Source of the DNA: Owenia fusiformis
Lineage: Eukaryota; Annelida; Polychaeta; Sabellida; Oweniidae
Assembly (NCBI GenBank): GCA_903813345.2
Contig: CAIIXF020000002.1
Coordinates: forward strand, 15,818,467 to 15,882,466
Reading direction: 5' to 3'
DNA: 64,000 nucleotides
Part shown: piece after piece, positions 13,401 through 27,424 of the stretch
How the letters are laid out: each line of letters opens with the position of its first letter
Numbering within the stretch: the first letter of the stretch is position 1
The notes under the pieces: model-generated
What the model was told of the DNA's origin: nothing
Seen by the model: only the letters and a program-made list of their open reading frames with translations
Database searches by the model: none
Program-made: the position numbers and the translations under genes

Positions 13401-16400
13401 TTACAATGTTACATATAAATATACGAAAAATTCAAGAAAAATAAAACACACCCACTGTTTAGATGTGGCATGTTATAAATGAAGTGTACTGACGGGGACC
13501 TGCTGCAACATAGATGGGGCGACCAATTACACATAGGGGTTGAGTAAGTGGGGTCTAAGGTAGTCAGATTATGTACAACCATGCACAACCATTAACAGTT
13601 TTCTAAAAGAAATGTTGCTGTCAACTGAAATAGTTTGTCTAATTTATCATGGGTGAGTTCGGGATCACCAAAGAGATATAAATCAATTTTATCCTGTTGG
13701 GTTTTATAACGTGATATATCATCCACAATTAACTCAATGGCTTCATTGAATTGATGGAGTTTATTCATTCTCATGGGGCAGCTAAAAAATAAATGTCTAA
13801 AGGTCTCAGGGGACCCACACTCACAGTTTGGGGAGTCAACATTATTCCAGTTGTGAGATATCAATTGGGTCTTCAAAATAAGGTCGACTCTGGCTCTGTT
13901 GAGGTACATCTCTTGCCTGCGATTTAGAATATTAAGGGACACAGTAGATATAATCCCAGGGAACATTTCGATTCTTAGTCTCCTTTTAAAGGAGGCCAAT
14001 GAAGGAAGGGACTTCAGATAAGGCTGATCACGTTGTACATTGTTCCATATCTCGACCATCTTGTATATTGGTGATTTTCTGGGATAATTAATAGGCATGA
14101 TATAGTCTCTGTTAAAACGCGTATTTCTAATATTGACTCTTTTATAAGGAATGAATATGTCTGTTATATATGATGGAATGAGGGCATTGTCGACTTTATA
14201 CATAAGACTCTTAAAATGAAAATTTCTACGATCAAGTAAGCAAGACCAATTTAAAATTTTGAATACTTTACAGGCACTTGATCCTGACAGAGCTCCAGAC
14301 ACAATTAGACCAGCTTGGTACTGTAAACTACTAAGCTTTTTTAGGTCAATTTGGTTTGCACCATCATATAGAACATCACAGTAGTCAAAGAGTGACTGGA
14401 TATAGGCATTATACATGATATTGAGATGTTTGGACATCAGTCTTCCTTTCAGAGCTTTCATTGGATTAAGTGCTGTCTGGATCTTAGAGGCTAAATAGTT
14501 GATGTGAACTGATCCACATAGCTTATTGTCAAAGTAGTAGCCAAGATGTTTGTGGGTGTCAGTTCTTGTGATTGCGTGGCCATTTAACATAATTGGAGGA
14601 TAATTATTTGCATTATTATTTTTAGAAAAAATCAACTCTTTGCTTTTTTCTGGCTTAAATTCAAGTTTCCAGATGTCAGACCATTTTTCTACCTTTTGAA
14701 TATCATTTTGGAGTTGAATATGAGATAGGTTGTCATTTGGGCTTGTTGGCAAAAATATTGACGTGTCATCGGCGTATATGAAGCATTTTGAAGATAAAGT
14801 ATCAGGCAGGTCATTAATGTATATAAGGAAGAGGAGTGGCCCAAGGATACTTCCTTGAGGGACACTGCAGTTTATATAGTTGTCCGGGGATGTTTGAGAT
14901 GATTTACCATTTACTGTGACCTTTATTTTTCTATTTGAGAGGTATGAAATAATAAAATTCAAGAGCTTTCCTGAAAAGCCATATGCTTTCAGCTTATGTA
15001 TTAACAGATGGTGTGGTACCCTATCAAAAGCGGCCGAAATGTCCAAAAAGACCGACCTAGTATCGAAGCCATTACTAAAATTTGTCCAAATAAAATCATG
15101 AATCGCTAGAAGTTGGATTTCATTGCAATGACCCTTCAAAAATCCGGATTGATATTTGTAAAGTAGATTGTTTTCAATAAGGTGCTTGTACATTTTATCA
15201 TAGACTATCCTTTCAATGATTTTGGAAACAATGCTAAGGAGAGAGATAGGTCTGTAATTGTTAAGATTATTTTTGCTATCTTTTTATGTATAGGGCAAAC
15301 ATTCCCAAGTTTCCAAATTTGAGGAAAAGTGTTTGCCTGTAAAAGTTTATTGAATAAAATGTAGAGAGGAAATGAAATTGAATTTGAGCATATTTGGAGC
15401 ATTTTGATGGTGATTTCATCAGGGCCATTGGCCTTGGAAGGGTCAAGATTATTTATTATGTTAGTAATATCCTGTCTATCAAATGTAATATCACTTAACA
15501 GATTATCGCACCTCTGAGGAAATGGAGTGTCAAAGTGGTCAAAATTTTCATTTGAATGATTTTTTTCAACAAAGAAGTTAAGAAAGGCATCAGATTTCTC
15601 TTGACTAGAACTGAAGATTATGCCTGACTGTTCCAATGTCGGAATTTGACTATTAAATTTTTTGCCTAAAAGTTTTTTGATAAGTACCCAAAATTTGTCA
15701 TTGGCATGAGTCTCGCCATTCAATGAGTCAACCTGTTCATTTGTAAAATTTTCCTTGGTAGATATTACGAGATTTTTAACAACTTCAGCTTGGGCCTTAT
15801 AAGCCATATAGTGTTGCTCTGAGTTGCTTAACTTAAACTTCAAAAATAATTTTTTCTTTTTTTGAATAGCATGAGCAATTATCTCATTATACCAGGGTTT
15901 ATCGTTGGCTTTTACTTTTTTGAGTTTGCTTGGAATGTGCAATGTAAACAATGCCATCATTTTATTTGTAAACACTTCAGTCAAAATATTTACATCTTCA
16001 AACTGATTAAAAAATTCATTCCAGTCAATATCCTCTATGTCTTGATTAAGTGCTTCGATATTTGCTAAATTATATTTCCATACACGTTTAAGTTAAGTAT
16101 ACTACTGTGACAGATCATATCACAGAGTCACATTACAAATTATGTTTGGAAAGGAATAGAGAGAAACATGTTGGAAACAAACAAGCACTCAGTATTACAA
16201 CTATGGTTGAGACTAGAATACAGTTTTTTGAAATTAAGTTTTTAAGTCTATTTCGAAATACTACAATACTATTTTCTTCCAGTGCAAAGCTTAACATGTA
16301 CTGGTCATGGTTGAAGCAGCCGGTTCAGTTTGTTAATTCGGATTGAATTTCATAAATTTCACTAGATTAAGTTCCAGTTTTGATTTACTTTATTTTTCAA

Positions 16401-19400
16401 AATTTGCAGTGAATAGAATACTTGAATACGAAACAAAAAATAAGATAAAATACTTTTGTTTAGATTTGGTTTATATGATTTGATTGATGTTTCTAGGTTC
16501 TGCCTGGCAAGATCTGTACTGCACTGGAATTCCTCTACCCAGTGGAGCAGGGTGGTTTGAATGACCATACAAAGAGACACAGTGTTGGACGCCGCCTTAG
16601 AGACATTGCCACCAAAACATGGTCCTGGGATGGTATATGTAAAGCCTTGATAACCCAATGAGAACTTATTTTAACTTCATATTTTACTGGATGCTTTCAA
16701 AACGATGGGCTAGCATAAGAGGAAATGATTTGCACTGCTGTAATTACATTTCAATTAACACTCCATGGGATGGAGGATAGATGGTGCTGACCATTTTTCA
16801 AACACCCAGCACAATGTTTCACAATTGAGACCTTAAAAACAAAGTAAGAGAATCCAGTGAATGAAATGTTACTATTAGAACCAGGGTACCTTTTTCTGTT
16901 GTTTCATCCAGGGCAAGTTCGGCAGTATAGAGTCCACTTCCCCTTCTGTGCAGTAGGGCTGTTGGTGACATGCCATTCAGTGCCTCCTGCTGGAAAATAC
17001 AACACAAAAGATATATAAGGGTTATGCACTGGAAGGTTTTGGATACAATCTTTATCCCAAGTGTAAAGAGAAACTGCTCTACAAAGTTACAGCTCGACAA
17101 TACAACATTTCAAGTTATTTATGGATTAAGCCAAATACAGAAAATATTGTGCAGAGTCTGTATATCACAAGGCTTCAAATATGCTGTTGTAAATAGTTTT
17201 TCAACTAATATATGATTATCTTGACGTGTTAGACTTCAGGTAAACTAAACTATAAAAGTCTCCAAGTGTATAGTATACAGGGTGTTTCATAATGACCATC
17301 CCCCATCAATCACCAATGCTATAGATGGCATACCTCCATTGTTTGTTCAATTCTGGACTTATCGAAGCTAACTTTGATTTAGCTCATATCGCTACAAAAA
17401 GGTGCTCATTTGATCTATGGCATATAATCGAACAGCCACATTAATCTCTAAGAAATAAGCAGTGTACCTTGTTAAAAGGGTCTGCAGTAATCAGAAACAA
17501 AAGTGATCACATATTGGTAAAACACTCACGCCATCTTTAAACAATTTTCAAAAGAAAATACACATAACCAAGGCTCAGCTATTACCTATAGTAAATTAGT
17601 AATGTAACAATTATAGTATTTTATGGATGCTGAGGAAATATTTTAATGATATTTGAAAGAATTTAAAAAAAATATCTTAAACTACCCAGATAGCTATAAA
17701 TGATACAATGAATTATACATCTTCTTATCTTCTCTATATCAATTATAAATGCCAGTCATAAATTGACCAAATTAGGGTAATGGTGACAACAAAACATAAG
17801 TTCACAAATTACATTCCCAATGATCAACATGCCAGGCCAATGAGTCCAACATTCAATAAGCTTTTTTATGATATATAGATTATGGGGCCATGTGATCTAG
17901 GACTGGCTGTGGATTGGGGGGGATGTCATTATGAAACACCCTGTACATAGAATTAAAATAAAGTAAGTTTTGTTAACCTGTGGTTCAAGGTGATTTTTCA
18001 TCATGCCCTTCCTCAAGCTGTCCTTTCTCTCCAAATCCCCAGAATCCTAGAATAACAGAGGTTAACAATTATTGATATACAACAACAAATACATTTTCAA
18101 ACTTGATCAACTGTACACAACCCTAAGAGAAAACTTAAGATGTATTATGTTAAATAGATCAGTTTCATGTTTATGATGTAAAACTTCCATTCAGAAATAT
18201 CAATTATACGTATGTAGACTAGACATGTTCTTGATTTGAAATGAAGATCTTTGCCAATTTTCAAAGTACAGTGACCTCTAGAAGAGGAACACCTCTGTTA
18301 GTGGAACACTTTTCAGACTCTCAAGACCAACTGACTTAATGTTAAATGAACCTCTATAAGTGGAACACCTCCCAAGTGGAACATTTTTAGAGGTTCCAAA
18401 GGTGTTTCACGTAGACACATTTTGAAATTGACTGGCTACTACTAATTAATGTCTTTAATGCTAGAAACCAGGTTTAGCAATCTGGATACAATGTGTGAAC
18501 ATGATGTAATCACTGTTGACAACAAGCAAATAACCCATGTCATTGAATCCCACTACTTGAGAGAGGTTTATTGCAAGGTAGTGAATGTATCAATGGACCT
18601 ACCGATGGAATTTCTACAGCAACTTCACCAGACTCTGCAACTGGTTCTTTCTCTTTTTTATGTTTTGGCTCAGTAGGGGGTGTGTCTGTAACTGATCGCA
18701 GATCCTGATTGGAGGAATCTTGGCGATTCTTACGCCCTGTGATGAAGTATGTCTTTAAATCTGGAAAGGACACAGTCGTCAAGATTAATGCACAACACTA
18801 TGTCCAATTTTAGCCATATAATATTAATGTTATACCCAAATTTAGCTCCCATATTGTACCCAAGTTGAGCTGCAATGTTATAATCAGTCAACCTGTTATG
18901 TTCTTAACTGCAATGCTATATCCATACACATGTGCAATGTTATTCAAATGCAGCTACAATGCAATAGTAGCTATACCCAGACACATCTACAATGTTATTC
19001 AAATGCAGCTACGATGCAATAGTAGACATACCCAGACACATCTGCAATGTTATTCAAATGCAGCTACGATGCAATAGTAGACATACCCAGACACATCTGC
19101 AATGTTATTCAAATGCAGCTACAATGCAATAGTAGCTATACCCAGACACATCTGCAATGTTATTCAAATGCAGCTACAATGCAATTGTAGCTATACCCAG
19201 GCATATCTGCAATGTTATTCAAATGCAGCTATGATGCTATAGTAGCTATACTGCAATGTTATTCAAATGCAGCTACAATGCAATTGTAGCTATACCCAGG
19301 CACATCTGCAATGTTATTCAAATGCAGCTATGATGCTATAGTAGCTATACTGCAATGTTATTCAAATGCAGCTACAATGCAATTGTAGCTATACCCAGGC

Positions 19401-22400
19401 ACATCTGCAATGTTATTCAAATGCAGCTATGATGCTATAGTAGCTATACTGCAATGTTATTCAAATGCAGCTACAATGCAATTGTAGCTATACCCAGGCA
19501 CATCTGCAATGTTATTCAAATGCAGCTATGATGCTATAGTAGCTATACTGCAATGTTATTCAAATGCAGCTATGATGCTATAGTAGCTATACTGCAATGT
19601 TATTCAAATGCAGCTACAATGCAATTGTAGCTATACCCAGGCACACCTGTTACAATACACCCAGGTTGAACTCTTACATCATGCAATGTTAGATATCAGT
19701 GTAAGTCCAAGTTATGTCAGCTTTACAGTCACATCTTTGTATGGATAGTACCTGCTCAGTGGGTTCATATCAACATTGACATGCTTACAAGCCACACTGG
19801 ATATAATCCAGAATAATTGACTATTTTGGGTCTGCATTATAATTAAATATTGATGAACAATTTGACAGAATTTGACATATATGACAGAATATGGCATTTA
19901 TATGACATTTATATTGCGTTTATATTTATATGGTGAGGAAAGCTTATTACATTCATCGAATATTCACCTCATGAATTTAGCAATCCTGAATGATAGGTTC
20001 ATATGATCTATATGTTCCTATAATGTATCACCACAGCGTCATCATTTAATGAATGATTAGACATTATAAACTTATTATGCTTGTAAAATGTGGAAAAAAT
20101 ATTTACCTGTCTTTTCCTGCACATGCTGGACTTTGTAAGACTGTGTGGCTGTATCATAGTCTTCTGTCAAAACTTTGTGCTTGCGGTTATCTGAAAATAG
20201 AGAAGAATAAAGCTGAATATGAAAATGTCTCTAAGTATGTTTATATACAAGGCATTAACTTGGAAAATGCCACTGCCTGCCATTTGTCATTGATGCCAAA
20301 TGCTGAACACAAACGCCCAAACACTATCCACAAAAAGTTAGAGACAATAAAAAATATGTCACCACTTGTGGCGGTGACGATAATAAGTCATATGTACTGT
20401 ACTGGGAGGTTTTGGACACAGAGCATATCCTAAAGGGATAAATCCCATATCTTAAACTGACTTTGCATAACAGATGTATTCCATAGCTACCGTATTTCAA
20501 CAAATATCCTATCTAAGTTTGAAGAATTTAAAAAACAGATAAAAAAACTATGAATTATGTGGATAACAAAACCTAATAAGCTGCCACCTCAACATATATT
20601 TTTTTCATTACATTATTGGAAATAAATAAATGAATTTCGAAACGAAACCGCCATTGACTTTATTTTGACATATTTGATATATCACTTGATATGCATATAT
20701 TTATAGATACAAGGTCCGGGTACTTTATATTATTCAGAATTGGGAGACATGTTTAATTTATAATGTTCTATGAAATAAGCTCGCATTTCTTCATATCTGC
20801 AAGGGAGGCACATATGTTTTTTTTTATCTGTCATGGAAAAGGTTTTAAATGAGGAATAAGGCGGGTGTCAAATAAGCAAGGCATTATTGATTGGACCCGT
20901 TGTCTCTCTATAACAACGAGATTAGTCTCTAGTTACAAGAAGCTTAGGTAGCAGGAGACATGCACATCTTTAATCTCGCATCCCCACGGTAATATTGTCA
21001 TAGTCCAGCGATGCTCCCTGCATATTAATAGTTACAAATGAAAATCAGTGTCGTTATTATGTCAATAAAAGCCCAGTGCTCTCCCCAGGATTTTTTCTCA
21101 AGTGGGTGCAAATTTCTCATTTTCACAATTCACACTGAAACTCTCACAATTGCAAGCACTCTCATTTTCAAGTGGGTGCAAGCCTGTTTTTTAAAATCTG
21201 AGGTGGGTGCTGCGCCCACTTGCTCAATGCTGGGGATATCATTGAAGCCCCTGAAAAGGATTATCTATTGTTCAGTATTTATCCTAGAATATTAGAACTA
21301 TGAGGGGAAATAAAGATGTATCAGTATAATGACTGGTCTTAATCTCTGAGATTTTTTAGAACAAAGAAGAGATTAGTGACAATCCTTGCATCTGAGTTAA
21401 TTGTAATCCATCTTCCCAGTAGTTCAATGACTATTAAGGATGGAGAAAGGTTTTGGACTGAACCTATTCTTTAGCTGCTGCTTCTAGGCTCTAAGGTGAT
21501 ATTCCCATAAATAAAGGACAATAGAAAACTTCTACATGTTTGTCTTATAATTGAATCCTCGTAGATTATGTATTTCATGATACTTTTTGAGATAATACAC
21601 CCACTTGAGATACTAAGTTAGCCATCAGCAACCATAATGTCATTGACAATATGACAACCAGAGTTTAGTAGTTGCAAGAGCATCAATTGAATACCCGCAG
21701 CTGAGATGATTTCAATAAGAAAAATTATAAAAGGTCACTGAAATAATCAAATATGACTCTAGATCCCACTCTAGACTACCCTGCGTGCAGAGTCTAGTTA
21801 AACTACACTCTGCCTAGTAGAGACCATATTACAGTTTAGTAGCCCCGCCCCCACGACAGGTAACCGTGACAGTTTGGGAAATAAATCACTTCTGACCTAA
21901 GAGCTGACCTTTCTTTCACTAATCAGCGAGCTTTAAGAAACATACGCCAAATGCGTTCTAATTAAATATGCGCATGTCATTGGTCAATTCCGGGCTCAGC
22001 GATGACGTCAGAAGGAATGACCATATATAGAACGTCGGTCAAATTTGGCCGACGAACACTGATTGGCGCGGTGAGTTCACAGGTTCATTTTAGTTTGAAA
22101 GAGTGATGACGAGTCTCTCTTTTAAGAAGTGAAGTCAAACGAATGCAAAGGGTAACTCTAGACCTGGCTTAGCTCCAGATCAAGACCAGATCTTTGTGCA
22201 TTTCCATTGTGAATTCAGTTTTGAATTAATATATAATTGCATGGTTTAATTCATTTTAATGACTGCTTACATTCCAATATAAAGGAGTGGTATCGATGTG
22301 GTGAACTTTTTGAACATGCGCTTCTCTTAAACCAGTCATCAAAACATTCTGAAAATTTTACACATCGTCAATTTAATGGTCATCTTTTGGATGGTAACAT

Positions 22401-25400
22401 TATCATTTGAAACATATATCTATCCTTTTCTCTATATTGTTTTAGAAAACACATCAGACACTTCTTTTTTTGTTCTTGGTATCATATGTTCGGAATGAAA
22501 TGAAACATCTATCTGAACCTCATTGGAACAAAACGACATAAACACAATGTGTTTAGGTCTCTCAATATTGCAATTGTACAAAGGAAAGTTTGGTTGATTT
22601 TAAAAAAGTATCTTGTTAATGAAATAAAAGGGTTATCTTAATTTTATCTATTTTGGGGGGTTTTGTTTCAAGTTTTTTGGATATTTTTTGTTAAATCAAC
22701 CAACATTTCTTTTGTATAACTGTAATATTGAGAGGTCTAAGAAAATGTTGTACATGTATATGCTATTTTGTTCCAACAAGGTTCGGAAAGACATCTCATT
22801 TCATTCTCAAGAATTGGTAGAAAGGAACAAAAAACAATTGAACTAAAAAACAAAAAAAGTTAACAAAAACAGTTATATAAAATATATATAGATAATTTTT
22901 GCATTAAATTGTTGCCAATCAGTCAACATTACATTAAGGACCGTGTTTTTTAAAGAATGTTTTCAATAATTGGTTGAAGAGAAAAACATTTTTGAATTCA
23001 TTTCACCATATCGATACCTATCCTTTAAATTGCAGAATATATGGTAACTTGGAAGAAATACTCAATCAAATCATTGATAATTTTAAAGTGACCAGTGATA
23101 ACGTTTTGAGATGCTTTTTGATTGGTCAATCAACCTGAAGTCACGCATCAAACTGTCTCAGTATTGATATGTTAAAGACTCACACTGCCATGGAGTATGG
23201 TCAATACGATTATCAACACATGTACTGGTCACAAGGTCATCTTGCCTATAAATACAAATTTGTGATAGCCTTAACAAATACGAAGGATTTATGGAATTCT
23301 CGAAATCGTTGAATAGCCTTTCATAATATCAGTGGAGATGGAAGGGATGCCACAAGGCAGTATATTAAATGAACATCAAGATAATTAAAAGATATAATAC
23401 CGACTTGGGCAAGACTTAACAAGACTTAACAAGACTTTGCCAAAGTGTTTCTGACTTTGAAAACTTGATCTGTTATCAGGGCTTGGTATCTTTCTAATTA
23501 AAGCATTTTTAGTTACTGATATCATAGATAAACTTTCAGAGAATATATCTTTCATAGATTTATAGATTTAATCAAGGGCTCCTATGGCAACCTGTATATC
23601 AAGAAATGTGTATGCAGAAATGGTTAACTTGAGTTACAATAAAAAAATTCTAAAACAAATAATTGGGCGCCAATAGGATTTATTCATTTCCTGCAATTGA
23701 TCGAGCCATTTCTGTGCTGCAACAGATATACTTATTATTACATGTAAACTATATAATAAACTCATTCATGATAGCCTTAAAGTGATGAGTTAAAAGCTAT
23801 AATGAATGTTAATTCTGACCATTGCAATATCGGTCAACATTAGACACTCGTAGTGTGCCATGGAAGTTTCAGATCCAGAAATATTTCTACATATATCTTT
23901 TCCAGCAAAAACAAACATTTTAAATGAGGAAATTAATTAAATACACTAATACTTGGCCATATATTTATCATTCAAAAATCTCTGGGGATTATTTAATTCG
24001 AGGCTTCTTCTTGGGAGATGCATTGTGCGTATATAGGAGGGAATATGGTATACCACTTGGCGATACAAAGTATTATATATGTATGTATGCTTCCAAGAAA
24101 ATAATATTGCCACGGATATAGTTTTAATTAAACACATGAGGCTGGTTTACTTCATTTCATTGAAAATCATTTTTTACTGCAGAAAATTCTGTAGAAATTA
24201 TCTGATAGACTGTCTAGTTTAGTAACCATGGTAACTACATTTACCATATAGCAGTGTCTATTGAACAACTAGGAAGTCTTGTACTTGCATCATTATGAAT
24301 AAAACAACAAATGGCTATTCATTGTATATTAAGGGTCGATTTGAGTTCTATACCATTCTTCATTGAAAAATCTATTAATATATATTTTGAAACAATAACA
24401 CATATATTTCTCATATAGAATTTCTTTCTTGTATGCTCCCAGTCTTAGTTAAGCTTAATATCCAGTTTACAGGAACTATGCAATAAATCATTTCATAAAT
24501 CATGGAGTCCTGGGTTTTTAGCCTTTAAAGGCCCTATGTAGAGTTGAAACGATATTTGCTTATATTGTTGCCTTACCCAATATTATCAAAATACAATAGG
24601 TGACTTTGACTTTTATTTAAAAATCAAGTTGTCACACACATCTATTTATAATAGGGGTCTCGCGATTCATCAATATATCAATGCATCGGCTCGTTTGGTG
24701 ACGATACGAGTATAACGATACGAAGAGTCAAATATTGATACACCAAAAATATTGTTAACATACTCGAAATCCATCATATTTAGCCAAAATCTACTGAATA
24801 TTTGACTTTTTGAGAGATTGTTTTTATATTTTTTGTTTGGTTGCTCACTGGACATGACGCACCCAAAATGTTGTATAAATACGAACAGAATGATTAGCGG
24901 ATTGTCAGTCAAGAAAAATCCTCAGTAAAGGGGAAAGCACAGCCAGACTTCAAAAGAAATTGCAAAATATGCATGACTACTATTGGCTTACAGAACTGGT
25001 AGGCTTGATACTTGATACCCCCCCCCCCCCCCCCCCCCCCCCGTTCAACCACACTATTATGTATCATATCTTTGCTCTTATCGTGACCTGAGTATCGAGA
25101 TATGTATCGTATCGTTTCATAATGTATTGTGGGACCCTAAATTTATAAGCATGTAATTCATTGATCCTTGATCTATGCATAAAAATCAAATCAAATCAAT
25201 GTGATGTTGAGATCATATAGTTTTTACGAAAAATGTCCCAAACAATTCTTCATGCTATTAAATTAATATTTGGATGATTAAACTAGTGTGCAACTTTACA
25301 TTGGGCCTTTAATCAATGTATAATAAAAATTAGTTTGTGTTCAATTTCAATAGGTTCCTGGATACATGGATAGGCTGAATGACAGATGGACAGGTCTTAC

Positions 25401-27391
25401 CAAATCCTTACCTAACTTCATTCATTGGGGTTATAAATAGAAAATTCTTATGCATTCCAATTATTCACAAATCCATTTGAAAGCCAAACTTTCATAAACA
25501 ACTTTAATTATTTTGGCAACAATATTTAAAATTATTTCTAAAAATGGCTTATTATTTTAAGTTATTGAAATGGAGAGTGTGCCCAGTAAGTTTTATGGTA
25601 TTGTCCGAGGCAATTTAACCTAAACAAGTAAGTGGGTGATTTACAATGGCTCACCCATGTGAGGTAAAATAGAGCAATTCAGGGATCACAGTACATTATA
25701 TAGAACAAGGCATTGACATGCAAAATGTCATCACCTGCCATTTGCTATAGATACCAAATGCCAACCGCCAACCAGAGAATGCTGTCACAAAAAATTGAAG
25801 ATCATAACATTATGTTACCCTTGTGGGTGACATGGCCTTTTATAATTAAGCCTTGTTTATACATTTAAATAATTAGGCTGAGAGAATATTGGTCAAACCA
25901 AACTTTAACAATGCATTAACATGACAAAATGTCACCACCTATAAAGCAAGATAAAAAAGACATTTTTAACTTTGAGGGGGTCATTAAAGGTCAAATCTAC
26001 TTTTGTCCCCACTTTTTGGTGGTGACATAAAAATAAACTAGGAAAGGACCACAGTGCAATATCAAGGAAAAATACATATTCTGACCAATTTTGGTCTGAA
26101 TTATGAAAATGAGAATTTTGCACCCACTTGAGAAAAAATCCTGAGGAGATTTACTATACTGCACACTCGGGACTGCACATAAATCCCAATGTCTAAAATA
26201 TAAGTTTCGTATCAGAATTCACAAATGTATCTTTCTATATTATTGGTTTTTGGTCCGTTTTTTGGTTTATTTTTAGGTCTGATTGACTCATATTTTTACT
26301 ACATGAGATTATAGGTAAACTGTTCAAAGTTGAGCAGCTTGCTGATCAGGACCAGAATACTAGAACAACTCTATTAACAACAGCTTGAATAAATATCACA
26401 ATCAATTATACTAAAAAAAGCGATGTATGCAAATGAATTGATAATTTTTTTCAAATTGGCAAAATGCACATTTGCAAGGTTCATTCTAGTGAAACGTACA
26501 CAAGTGGTAGAATATGAAATCAATAGAAATCTTGAAATAAATCTTTCTATAGTTAATGTTAATTTATTTCTTATTCGTGTTACATTGATAGACTTAGGAA
26601 TAATCGATTCTGTCAAACTGTACTTATTCAGGCATGTTATTCGAATTCATGCAATAATCTCCCCATACGAGGGCTGTTCAATAAATACTAATACAACTGG
26701 TCTCCTTCCATCAGCAATATCAAACTGGTCACGACTACCAAAACGATTACGTAATTTGAAAACTCTCCAATCCTTTAAAAAACACCAAAAGATTTTGTTC
26801 AAAAACCAAGAAAGTTTTATTAGCACCTCCAAACTCAATCTAAAAAGATCTCATGAAATTTTGATTAACCAATTTAGAGCTGATCTTCTTTTCAAAGCCC
26901 AACTTTATGCTCACAACTTTACTTATGTTGAGAATCCAAACTGTAAATGTGGAGCCCCCCAGACAGAAAAACACTTCTTCTTTCAGTGTCCCCTTATTAA
27001 AGAAAAGATAACAAAATTAAAAACTGATATTATTAATATAACTGGACTATCAGATAAACATTTAACTCAGAATGATCTCCTTTACTTAATGAAACATGGC
27101 TCTGACAATATTTCCCTTGATCTAAATTCACATCTCCAAACCTCAATCGCTGAATTCATTGAAATGAACCTATAACGTTTTCCCCTCCCTACATACTATA
27201 TATACTATACTTTATTTTATATTATCCACACTTAATATTTCCACCCCATGGCCAACCACAAGTGCAGAGTGAACCCCTTGACCTAATCATAATTTTGTAT
27301 TTTGTGCTATTAATGTACCCTTCTATAATGCCTTCGGGCGACTGAAGGGATTTATATTATGATATTTTTATGAAGCAATAAATATTTCTTA

Positions 27392-27424
<33 letters not shown>

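Noticed and set aside
18870-19650. Regularly spaced repeats considered as a CRISPR-like array
   Set aside because: The spacers are themselves repeated and the locus is a eukaryotic intron; it is a minisatellite.
20053-20433. 126-codon plus-strand frame
   Set aside because: Overlaps ADCY9 exon 2 in antisense and runs into a MITE; no conserved sequence.
25019-25042. Run of more than 20 C as a functional element
   Set aside because: Simple homopolymer inside a hAT-like element; exact length is unreliable.
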